Positions 9,020-18,037 of a stretch of 43,372 nucleotides of DNA are shown here, in pieces; positions within the stretch are counted from its first letter, which is position 1, and every line of letters starts with the position of its first letter. Made by a program: the position numbers and the translations under genes. The stretch lies in NCBI GenBank assembly GCA_948470025.1, contig CAOKNG010000008.1, positions 1 through 43,372 of the forward strand, given 5' to 3'. The DNA comes from an uncultured Clostridium sp. GTDB taxonomy: Bacteria; Bacillota; Clostridia; TANB77; CAG-508. Under the pieces are notes generated by a model. That model was not told the DNA's origin, searched no databases, and saw only the letters and a program-made list of their open reading frames with translations.

Positions 9020-11385
9020 TCATTTCAATTCCACAACCGTAACACCCATTTCGCCTTCGCCAAACGTGCCAAGGCGAAAATTTTTTACATGAGAATGTGC
9101 TTTCAAAAAATCATGAATTCCCTTCCTTAAAGAACCTGTCCCTTTTCCATGCACAATACGAACCGAATTTAACTTTGCAACAACACAGTCATCTAAATAC
9201 TTATCAATCATAAAAATAGCTTCATCTACATGATAACCAATTACATTAATCTCTGTGGTAGCAGTTTTGGCTTTATTGGTTTTAAAATTTGCAACACCAT
9301 TAGAAGAGGAAGTATTAGCATGAAGTATTTTAGAAATATGCGCTACCGGAATTAGCATTTTCATACTACCAATTTGTACTTGTACTTGCTTCGATTTATT
9401 GGGCAAACTCAAAATAACACCTTCTTGTGCTAAATGGTCAATATAAACATGACATCCAATTTTTAAATCTTCTTCTAAAACAGTGGTAGGAGTAGGAATC
9501 TCTTCTACAATAACCGAAGACGTTTCTTTCAAAGACGCATTTAATTGATTACGAATATGGTTTAATTCTTTTACAGAATTCGCACTCATGTTTTTCGAAA
9601 TTTCATTCATTTGCGAAATGCAAAAACTAGCTTCTTCTTTGGCATCTAGCAAAATTTTTCTAGCTTCTTGCTTTGCTTTTTCAAGAATAGCCAAACCGTT
9701 TTTCATCAAAACTTCTTTGCTTTTCTTCCAAAGATTTGCGAAGTAGGGTAATTTGATTTGAATTTTTTTCAATTTCTTGCTTTTCTTTTTCAATCCATAA
9801 TTTATCATCATAAATATTTTTAAGCAATTCTTCTACATGAATTTGGTCATCCTTTAAAAGAGTTTGGGCTCTTTTAATAATAGAAGGCGATAATCCTAAT
9901 TTTTTACTAATCGAAAAAGCGTTACTTCTACCAGGAATACCAATTAATAATTGATAGGTTGGCTTTAAATTTTCTAAATCAAATCCGGACACTCGCATTT
10001 TCAAACCCATCGGTTACAAGAGCATAATTTTTTAATTCCGCATAATGAGAAGTAGAAATACAAAGAATGTTATTTTGATAAAGAGTCTCTAAAATACTAA
10101 TTGCTAAGCTACTTCCTTCAATAGGGTCAGTCCCAGAACCAAGTTCATCAAGAAGTACCAAACTTTCAGAGGTAGAAGCTTCTAATATATGGACAATATG
10201 GCTCATATGAGAAGAAAACGTACTTAGAGATTCCACAATACTTTGTTCATCACCAATATCGGCAAAGTATTGGTCAAATACATAAATACTACTTTCTTCT
10301 TTGGCAGGAATGAATAAACCACTACAAGCCATTAAGCAAAGTAATCCTGTTGTTTTTAAGCTAACTGTTTTTCCACCTGTATTGGGACCTGTAATAATAA
10401 GAGAAGAAAAGGTTTTTCCAAGCTCAATAGTAAGAGGAACCATACAATCTTTTTCGATAAGAGGATGGCGAGCTTTAGAAAGATAGATATATTTATCATC
10501 ATTAATGTTTGGTTTGATGGCATTTAAAAAAATAGCATATTTTGCTTTTGCAAAAATAAAATCAATCTTCCCAATGGTAGCATAATCTTCTTGCAATTGT
10601 ACTATATAAGGAGAAAATAGCAAAGACAATTCCTGTAAGATATGCTCAATTTCTAAGGATTCTTCTAATTGTAAAATATGCAACCTATTGTTTAATTCAA
10701 AAATTGCCATAGGCTCAATAAATACGGTAGAACCACTAGTAGAAATATCATGAAGAAAACCTTTTACCATACTTCGATATTCTTCTTTAATAGGGATAAC
10801 ATAGCGATTATTTCGCATTGTAATAATGCTTTCTTGTATATATTTTGCATAGCTAGCAGAATGCAAAAAATGATTTAACTTTTCTCTAATTTCATCTTCC
10901 AATTTTTTCATTTCTCTACGAAGAGAAGCAAGCTTTGAAGAAGCGGTATCGGAAATAGTGTTTTCATCAATAATGGCATGTTCAACCGTTTTTATAATAG
11001 AAGGATTATGATACAATTTCGAAAAATAAGGCTCACAAATTGGAAAAATAGAAATGTCACGATCCGTATAAAAGTAATCTTTTAAGAAAGCGCTTATTTT
11101 TAAAACCTGTGTTAATTGTAAAATCATTGCCAAATTTAAAACACCATTACTATTTAATATTTTCAAGCAATAATCGATTGATTGGACATTTTCAAAAAAA
11201 GGTTCTTTTTCGGATAGTAAACGAAGGGCTTCTGAAGTTTCTTCTAATAAGTTTAAAACCTCTTGCTTATTAGCACTTGGTACTAAAGAAGCACACAAAT
11301 TTTTTCCATAATCGGTGACACAAAATTCAGAAAGTTTGTTTAAAATGGTAGAATATTCAAGCTTTTCAATATATTTTAAATTCAT
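9020..11385 (-). CDS. mutS2: MutS2 endonuclease / ribosome-collision ATPase, two CGG +1 sites
   Basis: Three overlapping frames encode one 787-aa MutS2, the normal length for the family. The clamp/lever region comes first, then the ATPase with Walker A GPNTGGKT near 335, Walker B LVLLDELGSGTDP near 415 and STSHYAELK. A coiled-coil stretch and a C-terminal Smr domain follow (IVHGKGTGSLRKGI, about 715-787). Frame 0 is lost at CGGA 9984-9987, after ENASV, and again at CGGT 9695-9698, after FDEK. Reading each as Gly with +1 (Gly467, Gly563) restores GFDLENLKPTYQLLIGIPG and KGLAILEKAKQEA. The family suppresses recombination and, in Bacillus, rescues collided ribosomes. If the CGG model is right, the gene's product may itself matter for stalled-ribosome handling. 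Confidence 0.92.
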
Positions 11386-11474
11386 GTTAAAACTTCCTTT
11401 CTTGTAAGAATATTACTATTATACTACGGAAATATTACAAATTAAATACATTTCACAAAAATTCAAAAAAAGAC

Positions 11475-11503
11475 TTGCAATTAGAAAAAATATGTAGTAT
11501 AAA
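11475..11503 (+). promoter_or_regulatory. sigma-A-type promoter of the LPQTG gene
   Basis: TTGCAA (11475-11480) and TATAAA (11498-11503) have the ideal 17-base spacing, 55 bases before the start codon. Confidence 0.7.
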
Positions 11504-11557
11504 TATTAATAGATTAAGAATAATAATATTAAAATATTTAAAAGTGAGGGAATTCAT

Positions 11558-11905
11558 ATGACAAATTTAAAAAAAGTATGTTTAGTAATGGTGGTAGTAT
11601 TTTTATTAGGAGCGACTGTTGTACTTGCAACAGATGGTGATGATACAATATTTATTAACCAATCCACAACAACAGTAGGAGGAAGTAGTGATAACAATGT
11701 TATAGATAATAATGTTGTAGATAACACACAAATTCAAGCGCCAACTACTCAAATTCAAACAAATACAAATTCAAGTAGTTACAACAATACTACTAATTTG
11801 CCACAAACAGGAGCAGATGATTATGCTGTAATTGCAGTAATTGCAGTACTTGCTATCTCGGCTGTATATGCTTATAAAAAAATTAGCGATTACAAAAATA
11901 TTTAG
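11558..11905 (+). CDS. small LPxTG cell-wall-anchored surface protein
   Basis: A 115-aa sortase substrate. It has an N-terminal signal peptide (VCLVMVVVFLLGATVVLA), a short low-complexity Asn/Thr/Gln-rich region, the sorting motif LPQTG near residue 87, a hydrophobic helix (YAVIAVIAVLAISAVYAY) and a Lys-containing tail. The mature extracellular part is only about 65 residues with no recognised domain. It faces the convergent sortase gene and shares a terminator with it, so it is the likely substrate. GAGGGA lies upstream of the ATG. Confidence 0.85.
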   Translation: MTNLKKVCLVMVVVFLLGATVVLATDGDDTIFINQSTTTVGGSSDNNVIDNNVVDNTQIQAPTTQIQTNTNSSSYNNTTNLPQTGADDYAVIAVIAVLAISAVYAYKKISDYKNI

Positions 11906-11927
11906 AAATAATTTAATAATAGAGTTT

Positions 11928-11953
11928 AAAAGGATAAGGTTACTTATCCTTTT
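11928..11953. terminator. shared bidirectional terminator of LPQTG gene and sortase
   Basis: An 11-bp perfect stem (AAAAGGATAAG / CTTATCCTTTT) has a 4-base loop, with A and T runs at its ends. The sortase stop codon (complement of 11944-11946) lies within it. Confidence 0.8.
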
Positions 11954-12627
11954 TCACGTGCTTTAATGACTCTTCTTTTATTTTTAATGTTATTACAAGT
12001 TACAAGAGTGATTTCTCGTTTTCCATTAGTATTTTGACTCGTACAAGACAAGTCATTATAATCTGTTTCAAAACTATCATATACTTCATAAGATAATTTT
12101 GATCCGACTTAAATCATAAATATCAATGATATCACCAATATTTAATTTTTTTAAACGACTAAAAAACTGATAATTATTATAATTATGGCCTGCAATGCAA
12201 AGATTTCCGTACTTCGTTAGCATTAGGACCTAAAAATTTGCAAGGAGCAATTTTTAATAAATCATAACGAAATTCACGAATAATAGGATAATAAACTCCA
12301 ATGATTTTAATTTCAATAATACCAACAATTGAAAATTCAGTTGAATCGCTTGTGGTTTGATTACCGGTTGATACACGTACACCAGAATAATTTGGCTCAT
12401 TATTTTCATATAAATTGGTAATGCTAATACGACTTAAAAGTTCTCGGGATAGAGCTTCATTTCTATTTCGATCATATTGCAAATATAGGTAATACCCAAA
12501 AGAAACAATTGCACCAATTAAACAAAATATAAATTGAAACTTAAAAAAACGAGAACCTACTTTTTTATGAGCTCCGCGTATTAGAAATCGGTTTTTCATT
12601 TTCACTTGAAGATAAAATTTGATTCAA
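11944..12627 (-). CDS. class D-like sortase, read through three CGG +1 sites
   Basis: The gene is broken in three places, each at an in-frame CGGA (12573-12576, 12206-12209, 12103-12106). Reading each as Gly with +1 gives a 226-aa sortase. The start is TTG at 12627 with GGAGG eight bases upstream. From that start frame 0 hits CGG at codon 18 and then TAA three codons on, so the first shift is needed at once. After it come a membrane helix (FQFIFCLIGAIVSFGYYLYL), the catalytic His in GNLCIAGHN (Gly140 is the second shift residue), Gly174 in DLSGSKLSYEV, the catalytic Cys in ITLVTC and the catalytic Arg in NKRRVIKA. It joins LPxTG proteins to cell wall. The apparent GTG start at 12605 lacks a ribosome-binding site. 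Confidence 0.88.
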
Positions 12628-12720
12628 TTTCTTTTCCTCCATAAAAAATGCTTTACTTTTATTTTTTCAAAAAATAGAAAAAATATTTATAAGAAAACAA
12701 AATAATCAAAAAGGATTTTG

Positions 12721-12749
12721 TTGCGAAAAGAAAAGGAGTATGCTAAAAT
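12721..12749 (+). promoter_or_regulatory. sigma-A-type promoter of the 12776 gene
   Basis: TTGCGA (12721-12726) and TAAAAT (12744-12749) are 17 bases apart and lie directly upstream of an AAGGAGG site and the start at 12776. Confidence 0.6.
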
Positions 12750-12775
12750 AAATAGGTAAAAGGAGGATACGGAAG

Positions 12776-13249
12776 ATGAGAAGTATGACAAGTTATTTAT
12801 TATTATGTTTTATGGTGATGTTCTGGCTATTTCGATTAGTAGTAGCATTTACAACAAGTATAGGAGTAGAAATTGGTTTTACACCAATGAATATGAATAT
12901 GGAAATTATCATATTATTTGTTACTTTACTTGCCATTGCATTTGTTGCGAAAAGAAATTTAATTGGAACGATTATTTATTTAATTGCATATGGTTGCTAT
13001 TTTGGAGTCGACTTATACCAAATTATAACAGGAATTATGGCAGGTTCTACCACATTAACAAATTATTCAAATGCATTTGCATCCTTTATTGGAGTTGTAT
13101 TACCAATTGTAGTATTTTTCAATATGTTAATGGATAAAAATAGAACCAACCATCCAGTAGATAAGAAAACAGATTGGTTTTACAAAAACGACGAATATGA
13201 CCGTAAATTAGATGAAAGAGCAGACAAAAACGAATATCGCAATTATTAA
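12776..13249 (+). CDS. small membrane protein of unknown function (4 membrane segments)
   Basis: A 157-aa protein with about four hydrophobic helices in the first 120 residues and a charged, Asp/Lys/Asn-rich tail (NDEYDRKLDERADKNEYRNY). AAGGAGG lies nine bases before the ATG. I do not recognise the family. It has its own promoter and is followed after 14 bases by a GGCT-like gene, then rbgA and mrnC, so it may head that transcript. Confidence 0.7.
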   Translation: MRSMTSYLLLCFMVMFWLFRLVVAFTTSIGVEIGFTPMNMNMEIIILFVTLLAIAFVAKRNLIGTIIYLIAYGCYFGVDLYQIITGIMAGSTTLTNYSNAFASFIGVVLPIVVFFNMLMDKNRTNHPVDKKTDWFYKNDEYDRKLDERADKNEYRNY

Positions 13250-13263
13250 AAGGAAGGTAAAGT

Positions 13264-13800
13264 ATGAGATTAATTAGTAAACAAGATATAGATCAATATA
13301 ATAATGAAGATTATGTATGGTATGCTTGCTATGGTTCTAACATTAATTATGAAAGATTTATGTATTATATTAATGGTGATGCAAATGAAAAATATAGTAC
13401 TATTAATGGTTGTGAGGATAAGTCATTGCCAATAGAAGAAAAACAATATATATTTGAATGTCCTATCTATTTTGCTGGAAATAGTAAAAGATGGGGAGGA
13501 GGAGGCTTTGCTTTTTTGGATTATGAACATAAAGGTAAAAGTTATGGGAAAATATATAAGTTAAAGATGAGTCAATTTAAGGGAGTATTAGAGCAAGAAC
13601 AAAGATGTAAATTATATGATGCAATACTATTAGTCGATTATATTGAAGAATTACCAGTATTTACATTTACAGCTCAACATAAATTATATAACTTATTACA
13701 AGAACCAAGTGTCCAGTATATTGAAGTAATAGAAAAAGGGCTATTAGATTTATATGACGATATGAACCATAATCAAATAAAAAGTTACTTAAAGAATTAA
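13264..13800 (+). CDS. gamma-glutamylcyclotransferase-fold-like protein
   Basis: A 178-aa soluble protein. The N-terminal motif YACYGSNINYERF matches the YGS(N)-type substrate loop of gamma-glutamylcyclotransferase-like (GGCT) proteins. The aligned general-base Glu is not obvious, so the activity is uncertain; GGCT-like enzymes cleave gamma-glutamyl compounds. A GGAAGG site precedes the ATG. It is 28 bases upstream of rbgA and probably in the same transcript. The many ATA/TAT codons and Tyr/Asn richness are in keeping with this AT-rich genome. Confidence 0.6.
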   Translation: MRLISKQDIDQYNNEDYVWYACYGSNINYERFMYYINGDANEKYSTINGCEDKSLPIEEKQYIFECPIYFAGNSKRWGGGGFAFLDYEHKGKSYGKIYKLKMSQFKGVLEQEQRCKLYDAILLVDYIEELPVFTFTAQHKLYNLLQEPSVQYIEVIEKGLLDLYDDMNHNQIKSYLKN

Positions 13801-13828
13801 AAGAAAATAAAGTAAGGAAGTAAAGTGA

Positions 13829-14731
13829 ATGGAAGAAAATATAGCAAAAACTAACATCAACTGGTATCCAGGGCATATGGTAAAGACAAAAAGACAGATT
13901 TTAGAAGATTTAAAATTAGTTGATATTGTGTTAGAGTTGTTAGATGCACGTATTCCTATTTCTAGCCAAAATCCAGACATTAAGGAAATTGTAGGAAATA
14001 AGAAAAAAATTGTTTTATTAAATAAATGTGATTTGGCACAGGAAAGAGAAAATCAAAAATGGATAGAGGATTTTGAAAAAAAGGGGATAAAAGCAGTTTT
14101 GACCGATTCGAATTCTGGAGCAGGAGTACAAGAATTAATTCGTGTAGTAAAAGAACTGGCAAAAGAGGATTTAAACAAAATGACAAAAAAAGGAAGAGTA
14201 GGAAAGTCGGTTCGTATCATGATTTTGGGGATTCCAAATGTAGGAAAATCCTCTTTAATTAATCGAATGTCAAAAAAAACATCAGCAGGAGTTGGAAATA
14301 AGCCAGGTTTCACGAAACAAAAACAGTGGATTCGTGTGTCAGATGAGATTGAATTATTGGATACACCAGGTATCTTATGGCCAAAATTTGAATCTAAAAA
14401 AGTAGGATTACATTTATCAGTTACAGGAACGATTAAAGACGAAATATTAGAAAAAACGGAAATTGCATTTTATCTTGTAAAATGGTTATTAGAAAATAAA
14501 GAAGAAGCACTATTAGAAAGATACAAAATGACCAAAGAAGAAACTTGCAAAATGAAGGAAACCATACAAAATCCAAATGAACAAATTGCAGAAGTGATTA
14601 ATCAAATTGCGAAAAAAAGAGGTGCTATTCTTTCTGGTGGATATATTGATGAAGAAAGAGTATCAGGTATCATAATCGATGACTTTCGAACAGGAAAAAT
14701 GGGAAGGATTACCATAGAAACAGTGGAATAA
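13829..14731 (+). CDS. rbgA: ribosome biogenesis GTPase RbgA (YlqF)
   Basis: A 300-aa circularly permuted GTPase. G4 (NKCD near 68) and G5 precede G1 (GIPNVGKSS near 133), the G2-like Thr in GFTKQKQW and G3 (DTPG near 178). The N-terminal NWYPGHMVK is typical of the family. RbgA acts late in 50S subunit assembly. AAGGAAG lies upstream of the ATG. It is followed nine bases later by mrnC, a gene pair that fits rRNA maturation. No CGG codon. Confidence 0.93.
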   Translation: MEENIAKTNINWYPGHMVKTKRQILEDLKLVDIVLELLDARIPISSQNPDIKEIVGNKKKIVLLNKCDLAQERENQKWIEDFEKKGIKAVLTDSNSGAGVQELIRVVKELAKEDLNKMTKKGRVGKSVRIMILGIPNVGKSSLINRMSKKTSAGVGNKPGFTKQKQWIRVSDEIELLDTPGILWPKFESKKVGLHLSVTGTIKDEILEKTEIAFYLVKWLLENKEEALLERYKMTKEETCKMKETIQNPNEQIAEVINQIAKKRGAILSGGYIDEERVSGIIIDDFRTGKMGRITIETVE

Positions 14732-14740
14732 GGAGAAAAA

Positions 14741-15143
14741 ATGGAAACGATTTTTGAGGATATTATAGAAAAAGGAAAAGAAGAAGTAAATTTCATGTCA
14801 CCCCTTGTGTGGGCATATGTAGGAGATGCTGTATATGAATTATATATCCGTACACATCTTGTAAATACCACAAAATTAAATCCGCATAAACTACATATTG
14901 AATCCATTAAATACGTAAAAGCAGCAGCACAAGCAAATATACTAGAACAATTAATGCCAGAATTAACCGAAGAAGAAAGTAATATTGTAAGAAGAGCAAG
15001 AAACACACGGAAATCACCATTTACCCAAAAACGCAAATGTAACCGAATATATGTATTCAACAGCATTTGAAGGATTAATTGGATACTTATATTTAACCAA
15101 GCAATGTGAAAGATTAAACGAAATATTAACGAAATGTATTTGA
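14741..15143 (+). CDS. mrnC: mini-ribonuclease 3 (MrnC), one CGG +1 site
   Basis: In frame 0 the protein runs off after RRARNT into an unrelated tail ending at 15070. Reading CGGA (15008-15011) as Gly90 with +1 gives GNHHLPKNANVTEYMYSTAF then EGLIGYLYL and a 133-aa protein. That is the normal mini-III length and includes the conserved KNA-V-EY-YST-FE-LIGYLYL block of the family. The N-terminal half has the RNase III signature LVWAYVGDAVYELYIR. Mini-III matures 23S rRNA ends in Bacillus and lacks the dsRNA-binding domain. The position next to rbgA supports a role in 50S maturation. Confidence 0.9.
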
Positions 15144-15188
15144 CAGAAATGAAAAAACATGTTATCCTATGTAAAGATTAAAAAATAA

Positions 15189-15263
15189 GGCCCCTTGGTC
15201 AAGCGGTTAAGACGCAGCCCTCTCAAGGCTGAATCATGGGTTCGATTCCCGTAGGGGTCACCA
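15189..15263 (+). tRNA. tRNA-Glu (anticodon CTC)
   Basis: A complete cloverleaf with encoded CCA. The acceptor stem GGCCCCT pairs with AGGGGTC (one G-U). The anticodon stem CAGCC/GGCTG encloses loop CTCTCAA with anticodon CTC, which reads GAG. The T-loop is TTCGATT. Confidence 0.9.
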
Positions 15264-15273
15264 ACAAAGAACG

Positions 15274-15310
15274 AAAGGTAGCAAAAAAATATGCTATCTT
15301 TTGTTTTTTT
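15274..15310 (+). terminator. terminator after tRNA-Glu
   Basis: A 10-bp stem (AAAGGTAGCA / TGCTATCTTT, one G-U) with an A-rich loop is followed by a T-run. Confidence 0.7.
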
Positions 15311-15405
15311 GTTATATAAAAAGTGAAAGAAATCTAAGAAACGGCAACGTATGGCGAGTTACATTAAGGTACAAGAAAAAATCATAGGAAATTGTAAAAA
15401 AATTC

Positions 15406-15433
15406 TTGACAAAAGTTTAAAATACGATATAAT
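15406..15433 (+). promoter_or_regulatory. strong sigma-A-type promoter of tlyA-recN
   Basis: A perfect TTGACA (15406-15411) and perfect TATAAT (15428-15433) are 16 bases apart, 45 bases before the start codon. Confidence 0.8.
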
Positions 15434-15478
15434 AATTACGAACAAAAATTTGTTTGTGGTTTTTAAGGAGGCATTTTG

Positions 15479-16297
15479 ATGAAAAGGATAGATAACGTAT
15501 TAGTTGAAAAGAAATATTTTCCAACTAGGCAAAAAGCACAATATGCAATAAAACAAAAAAGCGTTTTTATAGAAGGACAATTAGTGGATAAACCAAGTAA
15601 AATGATAGAGGAAGAAAGTACGATAGAAATTCGAGGAAAGGTCTTGCCATTTGTTAGTCGTGGAGGGCTAAAGTTAGAAAAAGCCATTCATGTATTTGGA
15701 ATTGATTTGCAAGACAAAATAGTAATAGACATTGGGGCATCAACAGGGGGATTTACAGACTGTATGCTACAAAATGGCACAAAAAAAGTATATGCCATTG
15801 ATGTAGGGCATGGGCAGTTAGTAGATAGCTTAAAAGAAGATAATAGGGTTGTTAATTTAGAAGGAACCAATATTAAGGAAGTTTCGGAAGGGGAATTTGA
15901 GAAAATCGATTTTATTTCCATTGATGTTTCTTTTATTTCCTTAACACAAGTATTACCAAAAGCATATCAATTATTAAAGCAAAATGGGGATATGGTGGTA
16001 TTAATAAAACCGCAATTTGAAGCAGGACCTGAGGCATTAAATAAAAATGGAGTAGTAAAAGATAAGAAAATACATGCAAAAGTAATTGAAAAAATTATGT
16101 TATATGCGAACAGTTTAGGATTTATGGTACAAAATTTAGATTATTCGCCAATAAAAGGTGGAAATGGGAATATTGAATACTTACTGTATTTACACAAGCA
16201 ACAGAGCGAATTTGATTTATTCGAAAAAAGGGAAAATATAAAACAAGTAATAGAAACAGCGCATAAAGAATTAAAGAAAAAGGAGGAAACAATATGA
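15479..16297 (+). CDS. tlyA: TlyA-family rRNA methyltransferase (hemolysin A family)
   Basis: A 272-aa protein with an N-terminal S4-like RNA-binding domain (RIDNVLVEKKYFPTRQKAQ, then PFVSRGGLKLEKA) and a Rossmann methyltransferase domain (DIGASTGGFTDCMLQNG, DVGHGQL, then ISIDVSFISLTQVLP). TlyA proteins 2'-O-methylate rRNA. ATG at 15479 is preferred to the in-frame TTG at 15476, given AAGGAGG at 15465-15471. It overlaps the recN start by four bases (ATGA), so the two are translationally coupled, as is common in Clostridia and Bacilli. Confidence 0.9.
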   Translation: MKRIDNVLVEKKYFPTRQKAQYAIKQKSVFIEGQLVDKPSKMIEEESTIEIRGKVLPFVSRGGLKLEKAIHVFGIDLQDKIVIDIGASTGGFTDCMLQNGTKKVYAIDVGHGQLVDSLKEDNRVVNLEGTNIKEVSEGEFEKIDFISIDVSFISLTQVLPKAYQLLKQNGDMVVLIKPQFEAGPEALNKNGVVKDKKIHAKVIEKIMLYANSLGFMVQNLDYSPIKGGNGNIEYLLYLHKQQSEFDLFEKRENIKQVIETAHKELKKKEETI

Positions 16298-17927
16298 TAT
16301 CGAATTTACATATTAGAAATATTGGAATTATTGATGATATTAGCATTAATTTAAACCAAGGATTAAATGTTTTAACAGGAGAAACAGGTGCACGGAAAAA
16401 CATTAATCATTGATTCGCTAGGGATTATTTCAGGGGGGCGATTTTCAAAAGAAATGATACGAAAAGGACAAGATCATTCTTTTGTAGAATTATGTTTATA
16501 CTTACCAGACCATGAAAATGCGATTGATGGAAATATAATTGTGTCTAGGGAAATTTATTTAAATGGTAGAAACTTGTGTAAAATCAATGGAAGAATGGTA
16601 ACAGTTAATGAATTAAAAGAATTCATGAGGAATATTATCGATATTCACGGACAACAAGATAACCAAACAATATTAGATTCCTCCTCTCATATTCAGTATT
16701 TAGATGGATTTGTACGGAAATGAAATAATTACCATAAAAGAAAAATATCAAAAACAATATGAAGAATATTGTGAGGTAAAAGCCAAATTAAAAGAAAATT
16801 ACGGAGATGATAAAGAAAAACAAAGAAAACTAGATTTATTACGATACCAAGTAAATGAAATAGAAGAAGCACAGCTAAAAGGAGGAGAAGAAGAAAATTT
16901 AGAAGCAATGCGAACGAGAATGTTACATTCTGAAAAAATTGCGGAAGGATTAGAGGAAATAGATAATGAAATTGGAGAAAATGCCATTGATTCTATTTCG
17001 AAAGCAGTAAGAGTATTAGAAAAAATAGAAAGTTTGGATGTTGTATATGAGGAAAAACTAAATAGTTTAAGAAGTATTTATTATGACATACAAGAATTTT
17101 CAAGAGACATTAGTAGTTTAAAAGAAGATACAGAATTTGATGAAGAAGAAAGAAGTCAAGTGGAAACAAGATTAGATTTAATCTTTTCATTGAAGAGAAA
17201 ATATGGAAATACTATAGAAGAGATTTTGACATATAAAGAAGAAATAAAAGAAGAAATTGAACAAATTGAAAATTTAGAGGAATATCGAAATACCTTAAAG
17301 CAAAGAATTGAACAATTAGAAAAAGGTATGTTCGTATTGGCAAAACAAATGAATGTAGTGCGAAATAATGGTGCACAAATATTATCCAATAAAATTAGCG
17401 AAGAACTACAAGATTTAGAAATGAAACAAGCAAGTTTTAGAATACAAGTTGAGCTTGATGAGGATAGAAATTTCCATAAAAATGGATTAGATACTGTAGA
17501 ATTTTTTATAAAAACAAATACAGGAGACGATTTTAAAACACTTACCAAAATTGCTTCTGGAGGAGAAATGTCTCGAATTATGCTAGCAATTAAACATGTA
17601 CTTGCTAGTATAGACCAAGTACCAATTCTTATATTCGATGAGATTGATACTGGAATTAGTGGAATTGCAGCTAACCGAGTAGCAGACAAGATGAAACAAA
17701 TTGCAAACCATCATCAAGTATTATGTGTTACTCATTTAGCTTCTATTGCAGCAAGAGGAGATTATAACTACTATATTAGTAAAAAAGTAGAAAATGAAAT
17801 AACCAAAACGGGTATTGAACTACTAGATGAAGAAAAAACAATTCGTGAAATTGCAAGAATTGCAAGTGGAGAAGTAAGCGATATTGCCTTAAAACATGCA
17901 AGGGAACTAAGAAAAAATGCAGCTTAA
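16294..17927 (+). CDS. recN: DNA repair protein RecN, two CGG +1 sites
   Basis: The start ATG at 16294 overlaps the tlyA stop. In frame 0 the protein stops seven codons after GETGA. Reading CGGA at 16393-16396 as Gly34 restores the Walker A motif GETGAGKTLIIDSL with exact spacing. A second break after YLDGFV is repaired by CGGA 16715-16718 (Gly141), giving GNEIITIKEKY. The joined product is 543 aa, close to family length, with SMC-like coiled coils, the signature KIASGGEMSRIMLA and Walker B LIFDEIDTGISG. RecN is an SMC-like ATPase in double-strand-break repair. Without the first shift not even the nucleotide-binding site would be made, which argues strongly against neutral decay. Confidence 0.94.
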
Positions 17928-17938
17928 AGTGACGTAAA

Positions 17939-17968
17939 TTGGACTTTATGTTAAAAAAGTGGTATAAT
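17939..17968 (+). promoter_or_regulatory. sigma-A-type promoter of the 3D-domain gene
   Basis: TTGGAC (17939-17944) and TATAAT (17963-17968) have an 18-base spacer. Confidence 0.6.
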
Positions 17969-18037
17969 AAGAGATAGGTATGTTAATGTAAAAAAATAAT
18001 TCCTAGAATAGGGATTTTTGAAAGGAGAAAAAAGAAC

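Noticed and set aside
12183..12605. Sortase start at GTG 12605
   Set aside because: It has no ribosome-binding site, while TTG 12627 has GGAGG at ideal spacing and reaches the same frame through a CGGA shift.
15189..15263. The tRNA in this window as the special CGG-reading tRNA
   Set aside because: It is an ordinary tRNA-Glu with a 7-base loop and anticodon CTC. The tRNA responsible, if any, must lie outside the window.
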